A stretch of 64,000 nucleotides of DNA from Allium sativum (lineage: Eukaryota; Streptophyta; Magnoliopsida; Asparagales; Amaryllidaceae), in assembly GCA_030737875.1 (NCBI GenBank), contig CM060918.1, positions 775,304,552 through 775,368,551 of the forward strand, in the 5' to 3' direction. Position numbers and translations under genes: made by a program. The notes beneath the pieces were generated by a model that had not been told where the DNA came from, did not search any database, and saw only the letters and a list, made by a program, of their open reading frames with translations. Positions within the stretch are counted from its first letter, which is position 1. The number at the start of each line of letters is the position of its first letter. Below, piece after piece: positions 10,311 to 24,007 of the stretch.

Positions 10311-13300
10311 AAATTTCCATTTGAATTCCTATTTCAAAACTTAATTCTTATAAATGTTTTTAATTTATAAAATATTCATTTAATCCATGATTCACGTCGA
10401 ATGCAAAAAATATTCCTTTTATTAAGTTTGATTTCGTATTTTAAAATAATATCTCATTTCCAAATTCTATTTATACTTCTATATATAGAATTATTCATAC
10501 GAAATCTCCTTTTTATTTCTATCACTTAAATCTCCTTTATAATTCCCTTTATAAATGCTGAGTTCACATTCTATGTAAAATATCTGCGTCAAAACCGATT
10601 TCTACTTCTCTATATAAGTTCAGACTTATATATTCCATTTATCAAACGATAAATATTTCATTTAATTTATAAAAACATTATTTATAAATTAGTCTTCTCA
10701 ATTTATCTGTTAAAACAGATTCTATTTAAAATTTACTTTAAATAAATCTTTTCCATTTATCTATTAAAACAGATTCCCATTTAATATTTATTTTCCACAT
10801 ATTTCCCTTTTATAAAATTCATTTTATAAAATACTTCCCTTTTATAATATCCTATTTATTTCATATAAATATTTCATTTATAATATCCTATTTATTTCAC
10901 ATAAATATTTCATTAAAAATTTCCTATTTATTTCATATAGATATTTCCTTTTCCAGTACTATTTGTTTTTCCAAATATTTCTATCTCGATTCTATTTGTT
11001 TCCAAATAATTCTTTGTATAAAATCCATTGATTTTATAAAATCCTTAAATTCAATATTCACCTTGAAATTCCTTTTTTTATAAAATCATTTGATTTTATA
11101 TAAATATATTTCATTTTCAATATTCACTTTGAAAACTCCCTTTTTACATTCCAGTATTCCTTCTGGTATCTAAAATACCAAACAACAGGGCCAGTGTCAT
11201 AACAATCAATCATAGTTTATATATCACAATATATGAATAAAACAGTACAGTAAATATTGAGAAATCCAGTTGGATCCCTCCAATTTGTTTTCCTGCACCC
11301 ACAAATGTTAAATAATATAATTATCATCAATTTTATTTCAATATGAAATATTCTGATAAACAGAATCAATTATTATATTAACGATATATATATATATATA
11401 TATATATATCGTTATCAATAATTTCAACCACTAAATCAACAATTCAACCAAACAACCATCACACAGAAATCAATCACCATTTATCAACACTAGAAAATAT
11501 AAACTGAGGAGAGTTAGTGAGATTTAATCACCTTGCGCGTTAACCATAAATAATGATTTGCGTTTGCTGATTTCATCGACTGTTTCATCTCTCCAACTGC
11601 TTACAGTATGTAGCCTGCCTTCGTATAGTTTCAGCAAATCAGACCATTCGTAAAACTGACACATATACAAATCGGTCCGCTACCATTTGTGAAAATACAA
11701 ACTGCATTGGGATTCAAACGCTACTTCCCCCACTCCCATTTGGCCATTCGCTGCTAATTTACGTCATGGGCCAACTTTCACTTATTTACTTTTTCCGCTC
11801 GGCTTTAGATCGGCCCATCACCGTATGTTAGAACCCAATACGACTTCAATAAGTTTGCTCTCCATCTTCAGTGAAACTCTTCTTTCTACTGTGTATACTT
11901 TCTTCATGAGCCCTTCACGTTTAAAATTACCAATCCACTTCTGCAAAGGAAAACACACCACGGAATACCCCATTTCTTTATTGACGTTAATCCCCTGTAG
12001 TTCGGAGTTTCCCTGCCCTGTTTTGGTTCCCGTTCAGACCCCATTTCACTTTCAAGAACCCAAGAGAAAGACATCATCACTGTGACTCGCCCCAAACCTC
12101 TCCATTTTCTATGTCTTCCATCCCTCAATCGTTGAACTTGCCTCCTCCTCTGTTCGCTTGAGCATGCCAGAAAACAACACTTCTCCTTTCATGCGAAACC
12201 AAGTACCAACTTTTATGTAATACGGACACACACGTTTTCATACACACCCTGTACTCTCTCCTCCCATTTTCTAATTGAACACAAAGCTCCAGTACATCAC
12301 TGAGAATAGCCTTTGTCGTGTGAAAGTCCTCTCACAAGTCCATTTCTTCACCAATTTGTACCCTAGTGCCTCACGCCTCCAGTTGTCTTCCTCTATATTT
12401 GCATGCGAATGCATGTCCCCCTTTCCATGAAGTCCGCACACCATTCTCCAGTTCACGAATATAATTTCACTTCCATTTCCACGTTGCAAAACCGAGACCA
12501 TCTCCCATTTGACACAACGCTGCTCCACCAGCGGTATAAATAAGCTGCTACATACACACCCTCACTATTCAAAACGAACACCATCACCATGCACATTCTT
12601 TTTCCGCAGAAGTCTCCAGTAAATCCTTCTTTCTTATCACTGAAAACAGAAAAGCTTCTGCTCAAAAATACAGTGTATACGAATACACGCATATACACAG
12701 TTCGCTCATGAACCCATTTAGGCTATCAGTTCTTACACCATTCCAAACGCACATCCCCCTACTAAGCATCAATGCCCTTACCTTTGCATGAAACGTGAAG
12801 GCCTTTCACAACACTGCTTCGTTCAACAACGTCCATCAACATCGAGTACGATGCAGCCTCCTATTCGCTGCTACAGTACAAAATCTTTACTGCCGAAACT
12901 CATGCATCCCAACCTCCTTTGTTTCGCCTCTTCATTTCAAACCGTACCTCAAGACAACACCCACCTGCGTATGCACAGGTCTCCTCCCTCATGCGGTGCG
13001 CAAGCTATAAGGAAACCTCACCCTTTATTTTTTTTCTTTAGTTTTTGTGAAGCAAAGGAATTAGCGAAGTGTATTTATATGGGTTCGAAACTTCACAACG
13101 AATTATTAGCTTGTATAGGGTAGTACGTTATTTAATTCGTAGGGTATGGTTGGCCATGAATTTCATTTCACAGCTTAGTAAGTAGGGACTGGTCTCCTTT
13201 TTCACTCGTAGTTGTTGCGTGTAATTTCTGATAATAGGTGAGAGACTTAAGGCTGAAGGAAACAGAATATACATTTTTTTTGTTTTGGTTCATATAAGTA

Positions 13301-14454
13301 TGGGCATCACGTCGGGTAGGTAGGCTTCAGCATGAAGCAATAGGTCTTATTATATTTTAAATTTTCTTTTTATTTGTTTTATTCGCCTTGGAACAAAGAG
13401 CTGGGAAAAATAAATGATATGTGTGTTCATGTCCTAGCTAGTTGTGTGAAATGTAATAGATGTACATTTCCTTAGCATGTAAGAAAACAGTTTAACATAT
13501 ATTATATTATATCATATAATACTGATTTGAAAACACAAGGGTGCACGTTTTACTTAAGTATGAAGCTATTTTCTTCTAGCCTACGTGTGCTTCTGAGAAG
13601 AATGGGTTTATATTTTTCTCTTTTGTGTGGACAAAATGTATGATCCTATGTCCAGTGTTCATGTGAGAAACAATTTATATATTGTTTAGACCTTTCCTTT
13701 GCTTAGATGTTTGCACCAAGGTTAAATAGAAAAATTAGGTGAAGCGAAGCATGACCGTGAATATGATCAAAACGTTCTGTTGCACCATACATATATTTAC
13801 CGAGGTTTATGTGGTACCATATAATTCTATTTATTTATAAACCGCTACAGACAGAAGTAAAGATACAGTTGTGTCTAGAAAGGTGCCACGATTCCAGAAA
13901 TACAATAATATCGGTAGATTAACTCATATTTTGAAACCCCAAAATATTGATATAGGGTGTAAAATACTCCAAATAAAAAGTTGCGTATTTAATTAATTAA
14001 AAATTACAGTAAAATTCTAAAAATTAAATTATAATTGCGTCTCAAAAGAATTTTTTCTAGATTTGCAACCGGTATCTAGTTATATCAAATAAACTGTTAC
14101 GGTCGACAAACGATTCTATAACGACTATTTGGAAATTTGATTTAGACATAACTCACAATCTATAACACGAAATCTGGGTTTTTCACTTTTGATAGAAAAA
14201 TACAGTTCAACGGATTCCAACGTTTCTTGTTTCGCAGGAATCCAACTAATAACGGATCCTGTACACTGAATTGAAGTTCAGAACGTTAAATTACGAACTG
14301 CAGCGTCGTTCTGAGCTCAATTATATTTAATATATATATTTTTATATGCTCAACTTAGTTTTAATAGATATATAAATCCACTTATACTACGAATTCAATA
14401 TTTAAACTGATTTAAATATTCAAATATAAACTGATAAAAATGCGGGACGTTACA

Positions 14455-14467
14455 TTCCTTCCCCCTG
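14455..14467 (-). other. Polypurine tract of element 1
   Basis: The minus strand reads CAGGGGGAAGGAA directly before the TGTAACGTCCCGC start of the 3' LTR. It is preceded by GGGGACGAAATTC, a motif also found before the PPT of element 2. Confidence 0.88.
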
Positions 14468-16014
14468 AAAAGAATTTCGTCCCCAAAATTTCTAAGGTAG
14501 GAAAAATGTTACAATCCATATTATACCGAGGTTAAAACTCTTTTATTTGATTTCTTAAATCCATTTTTCAACAGAACCGATTAATTTTAATTAAAATATT
14601 AATTTCTTCTTATTAACGAATACTTTCAGAAATTCTGAAAATTTCTTAACAGCTTAAATTTTCAGAGAATTTCGCCCGTATCTCCTCTGCACGGCTCAAT
14701 TGGTACTATTGCACTTGCCTCTCTGGGCATTTTCCAATCCAAAAGAAAATCAAACAGCTAAATGGTTCGCCAAACTGGATCATAAATCTCATACTCGTAT
14801 ATAAACATGTACCTTTTTGTTGGCATTTAACTCTATCTCTGCCATTTGCTATCACTTTAACATATATCTAAGCATCCTTGGTTGATCTCTCATCAATCCA
14901 GTCTCAAACCAATCTTTCGCTTTTACTAAGCCAAATTTCTATTTCAACTTCATTTCCATTTACGGATTTATTTCTCAAATCAGTTATCTTCATCTCCAAA
15001 TTCAAAATTCGATTCTTATTCTCCAAGAATCAATTTATTTTAATAACTCAAATCTCCAATATTTCTCTTTTACAATTTCCATTCTGAATTGTTCCAAATT
15101 CAGTTCAATTTTGTTTATCTTAGTTTAAGTTCCACTTTTACCATTTTAACTCCATAAGTTAAATCTTTATTTCAGAATTCAAATTCCTGGGATTTATTTC
15201 AAAACAGTTTGAAATCATACATATTTATATATAATAATAGAAATTCAAAACATTTGAATTTTTGAACAATTTGTTCCTCAAAACAATACAAAACAAAATC
15301 TTTGGTAGTAATCCGTCACTTAGTAACTCGAAAATGAACACCGATGATGTCCGGATCACCATCGGAATTTATTTTCCAGCCTTCGAAGTGAGTTCAATAC
15401 TATATCACTTTCAAAACTCATATTTAAACACTTATATTTGAAAATTCCTTCAAAATATCTTTCACAACACTTGGAAAACAATTTCAAATCTCCTAGGATT
15501 TTAAAATTCCCATATATTTAATCCAAACATTCTTTTTAACTCTTTTCCAAGTTCTAGAGTTTTATTTCAATTTTGGTTTTAAATTCAGATTCAGTTCATC
15601 TGATTTGGCATATTATACTTATATAATATTTCGATTGGTTATTTATATAACCAACTCAATTATAAATCTTATTTGATCATAATAACGATCAACACTATAA
15701 TAATCTCAAGATATATACTCCTTTTTATATCAAAATATGTTTTGGGTAAGATTATTTTATTTACCCAGCTTTTAAAAACAATAAGGTGTCGAATAACTCT
15801 GTTCAAGAGTTTAGAAACACTTATCGATACAGTTTGCAATCCAGTATCGACCAGAATTCATAAACCACTCGACTGACCAGTCAACACAATATAAAACAGT
15901 TTTTATATTAATTCACAAATACGCGCTACTATACACTCATACTCAATCTAGAGTATTACTATCTCCATCTCTATTGAGTTACGCCACAGAGCCAAGGTAA
16001 TCACTTAACCTTTA

Positions 16015-16027
16015 GCTCTGATACCAA
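16015..16027 (-). other. tRNA-iMet primer binding site of element 1
   Basis: The minus strand reads CTACA, one spacer base, then TTGGTATCAGAGC. This is the standard initiator-methionine tRNA primer site of many plant LTR elements. Confidence 0.93.
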
Positions 16028-16028
16028 C

Positions 16029-19000
16029 TGTAGTGGTCCGAAAATCCGTACCGATTTGAGCTGACTAATATCCTACACATTCAACTCAAAGTGCACGCAA
16101 ATTCAGATCATTAATAGAAAGAATTTAGAGGATAAGAAAGGTAAGATAGAACTAATAGAGTAGAAGAAGAAGAATACAACTGAATAAAATCAGAGTAAAC
16201 ACAAAACTCACAGCGGAACGAATAAAATGTATTATATAACATAACTTTGAAATACAAATCTGAATTTGTATATACATACCATATCAGAGTATAACTCATA
16301 TACATTACAGCGGAAATAATCTCTAAATAACTAACAGTGGAGCCTCCTGCTTCGAGCTCCTCCAAGTGAATCTGTAAAATCCTGAAACACTTGACTGCCC
16401 GTACAAATTTGGGCACCTAAGAGTTTAGGGAAACAAAAAAAATAAACTCTGGGTCAGTCATGGGACTGGTGTGAAACTCAAACCATGCTGTTTAACTTTG
16501 AAAATCCTTTTGAAACAAAAAGATAATTGTAAGACCAGCCCACACATAAACATGGACGGTTTTTTACCTTACTATAACCCAAAATACTTCGATATCAAAT
16601 TCCAGTGATATTATGATAATGTCTAATGAAATAAATATCCAAGTAGCAGAACGCTTGCATCTCACGCTCCACATATATATAGTGTAAAATACTAAACCGC
16701 GGGGCTCTTATTGGAGAATGGATACCAACAGACAAGATTTGAGAGCACTTACCGATCAGTGTACTCTAGAGGGTATACACCTGGGTTCAACAAGAACGTC
16801 TTGCAACTCGGCCACACATGACTGACAACTCATTTAGCTTGAGTGTATCGAATATATTGCCACCTACAGTTGTTGGCTATCCAACCGTAATCCGAAGATA
16901 CAGAATTGGAAAGAAGAACAAATATGAATTTTCTCTAGATCGGTGACAATACACCTTGCTTGGGGATGACCCAACAAGCCATGCTGCCTAGCCCAACTTT
17001 TGTTACTCCCTGGTTGTGAGGCTAGAGGCTACGTCTATCTTTAGAACATCTGATCACCATTCACTTTGAATGCCACATTGTCAAACCTGTCAATTCTCTA
17101 ATCGACTTCCAAAAATATCATGGGTATAAAAACCTAAGAGGAACGAATTGCTCCGCCGCCAGACGTAATACCTTTATGAGATTAACTGTACGTGATTTGT
17201 TAGGTATACTCTGTTAGAAACTCGCCCATACAAGTTGTCCTGGAACTGGACAAACAGAAAGCACCATTCTGGAACAGGAAGACCCTTGCATTTCACTCCG
17301 TCTTAAATTGTCTTCAGCATAATCTAATTCGCAGCGTTTATGCCTCTACGGAGTGGTTTTTTGGATAACAAATCCAACCGGTCTCTTTGTATTGACAACG
17401 ATGGTCAAAAACACTTCGATAGTCAGTTATTTAATTATCAAAGTAAAAAACAACATCCACTCAAATGTACATCCAAACATCACACAAACACTGGCCCTTT
17501 TATTTAATACTAACTTTCTAGTTTTCCATATTTTTATAAACTCTTCTTTATTTCCCTTTATAACTAATGCAATACGCTGCTATATTCCCTTTTATAACTA
17601 CTGCAATACGCTGCCATTTTTCCCTTTGTAACTAATGCAATACGCTGCTATATTCCTTTTTATAACTAATGCAATACGCTGCTATATTCCTCTTTATAAC
17701 TAATGCAATATGCTACCATACAAATCTCGACATCTCTTTTCGTTATAAACCAATACCATCCCTCGATAATAGTGAAGTCATTCAAGTTGGGGTATTTTAT
17801 TTACCTCTCAGACCTTGATCGACAATGTTCTTATCTTAGAATAGATATAAGCCCGTAACTCTAACCCCTTATTGTTTCTAATCTTTATCAAACCGTATTT
17901 CTTGTTTCATTTTACAATATAGTTTTATAACGCCATATCATTACTTTGAAATCCCATTATGTATGGCTATTTATATTAACTCTTATTCGATTAACTAACA
18001 TTCAACTAACTCTAGTTTAATTAACTCTAATTCGAATAACTAATATTCGATTAACTCTAATTCGAATAACTAATATTCGATTAACTCTAGCTCGAATAAC
18101 TAATATTCGATTAACTCTAATTTGATTAACTCTATTCGATTTACTCTATTCGAATAACTAATATTCGATTAACTCTATTCGAATAACTCTAATTCGAATA
18201 ACTAATATCCGATTACCTCTTATTCAAATTTCCATTTGAATTCCTATTTCAAAACTCGATTCTTATAAATGTTTTTAATTTATAAAATATTCATTTAATC
18301 CATGATTCACGTCGAATGTGAAAAATATTCCTTTTATTAAGTTTGATTTCGTATTTTAAAATAATATCCCATTTCCAAATTCTATATATAGAATTATTCA
18401 TACCAAATCTCCTTTTTATTTCTATCACCTAAATCTCCTTTATAATTCCCTTTATAAATGCTGTGTTCACATTCTATTTAAAATATCGGCATCAAAACCG
18501 ATTTCTACTTCTCTATATAAGTTCAGACTTATATATTCCATTTTATCAAACGATAAATATTTCATTTAATTTATTAAAACATTATTTATAAATTAGTCTT
18601 CTCAATTTATCTGTTAAAATAGATTCTATTTAAAATTTACTTTAAATAAATCTTTTCCGTTTATCTGTTAAAACAGATTCCCATTTAATATTTATTTTCC
18701 ACATATTTCCCTTTTATACAATTCATTTTATAAAATACTTCCATTTTATAATATCCTATTTATTTCATATAAATATTTCATTTATAATATCCTATTTATT
18801 TCACATAAATATTTCATTAAAAATATCCTATTTATTTCATATAGATATTTCCTTTTCCAATACTATTTGTTTTTCCAAATATTTCTATTTCAATTCTATT
18901 TGTTTCTAAATAATTCTTTGTATAAAATCCATTGATTTTATAAAATCCTTAAATTCAATATTCACCTTGAAATATAAAAAATCATTTGATTTTATATAAA

Positions 19001-22000
19001 TATATTTCATTTTCAATACTCACTTTGAAAATTCCCTTTTTACATTCCAGTATTCCTTATGGTATTTAAAATACCAAACAACAGGGCTAGTGTCATCACA
19101 ATCAATCATAGTTTATATATATCACATCATATATCACAATATATGAATAAAACAGTACAATAAATATTGAGGAGTCCAGTTGGATCCCTCCAATTTGTTT
19201 TCCTGCATCCACGGATGTTAAATAATATAATTATCATCAATTTTATTTCAATATGAAATATTCTGATAAACAGAATCAATTATTTGATTAACTATATATA
19301 TATCGTTATCAATAATTTCAACCACTAAATCAGCAATTCAACCAAACAACCATCACACAGAAATCAATCATCATTTATCAACACTAGAAAATATAAACTG
19401 AGGAGAGTTAGTGAGATTTTCTCACCTTGCGCGTTAACCGTTAAATAACGATTTGCGTTTGCTAATTTCATCGACTGTTTTGTCTCTCCAACTGCTTACA
19501 GTATGTAGCCTGCCTTCGTATAGTTTTAGCAAATCATACCATTCGTAAAACTGACACATGTACAAATCGGTCCGCTACCATTTGTGAAAATCCAAACTGC
19601 ATTGGGATTCAAACGCTACTTCCCCCACTCCCATTTGACCATTCGCTGCTAATTTACATCATGGGCCAACTTTCATTTATTTACTTTATCCGCTCGGCTT
19701 TAGATCGGCCCATCACCGTATGTTAGAACCTACTATGAATTTAATAAGTTTGCTCTCCATCTTCAGTGAAACTCTTCTTTCTACTGTGTATACTTTCTTT
19801 ATGAGCCCTTCACGTTTAAAATTACCAATCCACTTCTGCAAAGGAAAACACACCACTGAATACCCCATTTCTTTACTGACGTTAATCCCCTATAGTTCGG
19901 AGTTTCCCTCCCCTGTTTTGGTTCCAGTTCAGACCCCATTTACTTTCAAGAACCCAAGAGCAAGACATCATCACTGTGACTCGCCCCAAACCTCTCCATT
20001 TTCTATGCTCTTCCATCCCTAAATCATTGAACTTGCCTCCTCCTCTTTTCGCTTGAGCATGCCAGAAAACAACACTTCTCCTTTCAAGCGAAACCAAGTA
20101 CCAACTTTTATGTAATATGGACACACATGTTTTCATACACACCCTGTACTCTCTCCTCCCATTTTCTAGCTAATTGAACGCAAAGCTCCAGTACATCACT
20201 GAGAATAGCCTTTGCCGTGTGGAAGTCCTCTCACAAGTCCATTTCTTCACCAATTTGTACCCTAGTGCCTCACGCCTCCAGCTGCCTTCCTCTATATTTG
20301 CATGCGAATCCATGTCCCCCTTTCCATGAAGTCTGCACACCATTCTCCACTTTATGCATATAATTTCACTTCCATTTCCACTTTGCAAAACCGAGACCAT
20401 CTCCCATTTGACACAACGCTGCTCCACCAGTGGTATAAATAAGCTGCTACTTACACACCCTCGCTATTCACAACGAACACCATCTACATGCACATTCTTT
20501 GTCCGCAGAAGTCTCCAGTAAATCCTTCTTTCTTGTCACTAAAAATAGAAAAGCTACTGCTCACAAATACATTGTATACGAATACACGCATATACACAGT
20601 TCGCTCATGAACCCATCCACGCTATCAGTTCTTACACCATTCCAAACGCACGTCCCCCTACTAAGCATCAATGCCCTCTCCTTTGCATCAAACGTGAAGG
20701 CCTTTCACAAAACTCCTTCGTTCAACAACGTCCACCAGCATCGAGTACGATGCAGCCTCCTATTCGCTGCTACAGTACAAAGTCTTTACTGCCGAAACTC
20801 ATGCATCCCAACCTCCTTTGTTTCGCCTCTTCATTTCAATCCGTACCTCAAAACAACACCCATCTGCGTTTGCACAGGTCTCCTCCCTCATGCGGTGCGC
20901 AAGCTATAGGGAAACCTCGCCCTTTATTTTTTTCTTTAGTTTTTGTGAAGCAAAGGAATTAGCAAAGCGTATTTATATGGGTTCGAAACTTCACAGCGAA
21001 GTATTAGCTTGTATAGGGTAGTACGTTATTTAATTCATAGGGTATGGTTGGCCATGAATTTCATTTCACAGCTTAGTAAGTAAGGATTGGTCTCTTTTTC
21101 ACTCGTAGTTGTTGCGTGTAATTTATGATAATAGGTGAGAGACTTAAGGCTGAAGGAAACCGAATATACGTCTTTTGTTTTTGTTCATATAATTATGGGC
21201 ATCACGTTGGGTAGGTAGGCTTCAGCATGAAGCAATAGGTCTTATTATATTTTAAAATTTCTTTTTATTTGTTCTATTCGCCTTGGAACAAAGAGCTAGG
21301 AAAAATAAATGATATGAGTGTTCATGTCCTAGCTAGTTATGTGAAATGTAATAGCTGTACATTTCCTTAGCATGTAAGAAAACAATTTGACATATATTAT
21401 ATTATATCATATAGTACTGATTTGAAAACACAAGGGTGCACGTTTTACTTAAGTATGAATATATTTTCCTCTAGCCTATTTGTGCTTCTGAGAAGAATCG
21501 GTTTATATTTTTGTCTTTTGTGTGGACAAAATGTATGATCCTATGTCCAGTGTTCATGTGTGAAACAATTTATATATTGTTTAAACCTTTCCTTTGCTTA
21601 GATGTTTGCACCAAGGTTAAAGAGAAAAATTAGGTGAAGCGAAGCATGACCGTCAATATGACCAAAACGTTCTGTTTGCACCACACATATATTTACCGAG
21701 GTTTATGTGGTACCGTATAATTCTATTTATTTATAGACCGCTACGGACAGAAGTAAAGAAACAGTTGTGTCCAGTGAGGTGCCACGATTCCAGAAATACA
21801 ATAATATCGGTAGATTAACTCATATTTTGAAACCCCAAAATACTGATATAGGGTGTAAAAACTTCAAATAAATAGTTGCGTATTTAATTAATTAAAAATT
21901 ACATTAAAATTCTAAAAATTAAATTATAACTGCATCTCAAAAGAATTTTGTCCAGATTTACAACTGGTATCTAGTTATATAAAATAAACTGTTACAGTCG

Positions 22001-22349
22001 ATAAGCGATTCTATAACGACTATTTGGAAATTTGATTTGGACATAACTCACAATCTGTAACACGAAATCTGTGTTTTTCACTTCTGTTAGAAAAATACAG
22101 TTCAACAGATTCCAACGTTTCTTGTTTCACAGGAATCCGACTAATAATGGATCCTGTACACTAAGTTGAAGTTCAGAACGTTAAATTACGAACTGCAGCG
22201 TCGTTCTGAGCTCAATTATATTTAATATATATATTTTTATACGCACAACTTCGTTTTAATTGATATATAAATCCACTTATACTATGAATTCAATATTTAA
22301 ACTGATTTAAATATTCAGATATAAACTGATAAAAATGCAGGACGTTACA
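16029..22349 (-). repeat. 5' LTR of giant-LTR element 1
   Basis: It aligns along its whole length with 8,147-14,454. It contains about 65-70 bp near 17,355-17,423 that the 3' LTR lacks at 9,475. It has a copy of the shared core at 16,453-16,471. The same small open frames as in the 3' LTR reappear with altered ends, which argues against coding constraint. Confidence 0.92.
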
Positions 22350-23426
22350 AGTATTGGGCTTCAACCGCTTGATTGGCGAGTCAGTAGGGGATTTGGCTAA
22401 CCTCTTAAGAGTGGCTGCGGTACCCCGGTTCAGCGCATCGATAGGAGTTGGGGCCTTCGCAACCGGAACCCCCAACCAAATGAAGGGTTGGAAAAAAAAC
22501 TAAGAGCGTGAAATAATGGCATCGAAAGGAAATCTCAACATAGAAGCTGTTGAACCAATGAAACATGCCTGGGAATAATGGAGCCGAAGGTGCGAACACT
22601 TCCGAATCTGCCAATAAACGATTGGTACCAGGGAGGCATACTGGTGGACGCCCCAATATCTTCTGACCATAAGGAAGGAGATTGTAAAAACGCAGCTTAT
22701 CCTTGGTTAATAAAGCGGATCGACTCGGCGGATTTTCGAGTGATTCCAAGATGAGCTTAGACACTCAAGATTCGCTCTCGGTTAGGGGCACCCCCTCAGA
22801 AGTAAAATCTGAAAGAAAGGAACTGAAGATGCATGTCGAACGGGAAAATAAACACTTGCGAAAGGTCAAAGGAACTTATACAATCAGCAATTTGGCCAGA
22901 AACGCCGGCAGGACATCTAAAGAAAAAGAATTGGTCTTCCTAGGGCATAATCTTGTCTGCACCATCATTGACAACCTTCCGTAAAGGGGCGACATGAAAT
23001 AAGGGAAGTTCATCATCCCTTGAAAAGCGCACCAACTGACGGACGAGATTCGATGTAAGAGAAACCTGACCCAATTCCAAAGAAAGAACTTCTAAGCATA
23101 AGAATAATGTGTAAATGCACGGTGGAAATTGAATTGGAGCATACCCCAAATCCTGCAGAAGTCGAAGAAAAAAAGGGTGGAAAAGGAAAGAAGCCCCCAT
23201 GCCAGACATGAACGGCTGAGTAGGCAAACTATCCATCAAGAGGATTCATGATATCATAACGGTCAGCAGCAGGAACGGCCTCAACATCGTCCATTCCAAA
23301 ACTGGCAAGGATGGAATTAACCTCATCCTGAGAAGTAACCAGTGATTTCTTCAAGAGAAACATTCCCCTCCAAGGAAGACCATAAGCATCAACGGGTGAT
23401 AAACCGAAATTCATCTTATCAGACAA
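22350..23426 (-). pseudogene. Antisense gene of the Tat element, 5' half
   Basis: A minus-strand series of overlapping open segments reads leftwards from 23,426: 23,426-23,229, then 23,239-22,940 and 22,764-22,405, with frame changes between them. The second segment contains FLFHPFFLRLLQDLGYAPIQ. This resembles the pattern of the family called putative gypsy-type transposase (Pfam PF04195 style: FHPFF...L...L.LAP.Q..P), common in antisense genes of plant gypsy elements. The last part, PIKRLKPNT, reads in frame into PASTTSG at 8,146 if the nested element and one copy of its 5-bp duplication are removed. The gene was therefore already there when element 1 inserted. It is inactive here. The family assignment is from memory of the pattern. 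Confidence 0.6.
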
Positions 23427-24007
23427 GACATTGCCAGGTGATGTAATTTCGTGAACATATAAAGTGTATATCCCATCCGTTAGAACATTTAAAAGACATT
23501 TTGCTTAAGCCTGTTGATAATGAGCAGTCAAAATAATAAATGCTTAAACAAGATTATGAGCCTCAAACCTTAGAATTGATATTCGGGGAAAAGGTAAGTA
23601 GGTTGGTTGCTAAGAAATTACCCCTTAGGTTGTTAGGAAACGAATAATTTGTATCCGATATGCAGAACCCTAAGTAATTTTGGGCAAACAATCTAATTCG
23701 CCAATTAGAAGATTAAATGCTCACCAAGGTTTTAACCAATAAGTTTCCTGCGATGAACTTCAGATCTTCAGTGAACAAATAATTTGGTTCGAGAAATTAA
23801 TATTGCGGGCAAAAGGTGAAGAAAAAAAGGAGAGGGGGTGGCAGTAGTAACTGTGCAAGGATATTTACCCAAAGTTACACCACATAAACAAGGACCAATC
23901 AAGGTTCCCCTGCCAAGGAAGATCAGAGGACTCTGATATGGCGCTTCAGAAGAAATCAGGAGTTTGGCTTGAAAAGTTGAAAATACCCCTTCACCCGAGG
24001 GGGCAAA
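23427..24007 (+). other. Tat 3' internal spacer and polypurine tract
   Basis: AT-rich sequence upstream (on the minus strand) of the antisense gene has no convincing frame. It ends in CACCCGAGGGGGCAAA (about 23,992-24,007), a typical Tat polypurine tract immediately before the 3' LTR. Confidence 0.65.

Larger units (their letters stand above)
8147..14454 (-). repeat. 3' LTR of giant-LTR element 1
   Basis: It has TG...CA ends and aligns end to end with 16,029-22,349. From its 3' end (left) it contains the core GTCAGTCATGGGACTGGTG (8,576-8,594), shared with the other giant-LTR family, and a 34-bp minisatellite (9,611-9,780). An ATTCGATTAACTC tract (10,027-10,310), a long AT-rich stretch, a (TA)n tract near 11,389-11,411 and a GC-richer pyrimidine-biased stretch (11,700-13,050) follow. 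Many small open frames occur here and in the other LTR, but they change length between copies and are not genes. Confidence 0.92.
14455..16028 (-). mobile_element. Internal core of giant-LTR element 1, non-coding
   Basis: This is the whole internal region. On the minus strand it starts with the iMet primer site (16,015-16,027) and ends with GGGGACGAAATTC and the polypurine tract CAGGGGGAAGGAA (14,455-14,467). Between them is AT-rich sequence full of AATTTCAAAT-like words with only short open stretches on either strand and no protein motif. Confidence 0.85.
8147..22349 (-). mobile_element. Giant-LTR non-autonomous retrotransposon (element 1)
   Basis: A complete element of 14.2 kb is flanked by a perfect 5-bp target duplication AGTAT (8,142-8,146 and 22,350-22,354). 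On the minus strand it begins TGTAACGTCCTGC and ends GACCACTACA. Its LTRs are 6,321 bp (5', 16,029-22,349) and 6,308 bp (3', 8,147-14,454), and the internal region is only 1,574 bp. An iMet primer site follows the 5' LTR, and a GGGGACGAA box plus AGGGGGAAGGAA polypurine tract precedes the 3' LTR. No gag or pol is present. The LTRs differ by scattered substitutions and small indels plus one block of roughly 65-70 bp, so this is not a very recent insertion. The structure resembles large retrotransposon derivatives (LARDs) but with an even smaller core. The termini and PPT suggest a chromovirus-like gypsy parent. Confidence 0.93.

Noticed and set aside
12788..13123. 111-codon plus-strand frame with relatives at 20,499-20,962
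   Set aside because: It lies in the LTR of element 1. Start, end and frame differ between the two copies, and composition follows the pyrimidine bias.
8147..22349. Segmental duplication of 6.3 kb
   Set aside because: As for the other element: AGTAT duplication, iMet primer site and PPT at the expected places.
22703..22984. 93-codon plus-strand frame
   Set aside because: It is the complement of the antisense Tat gene, whose minus-strand reading has the protein-like features.
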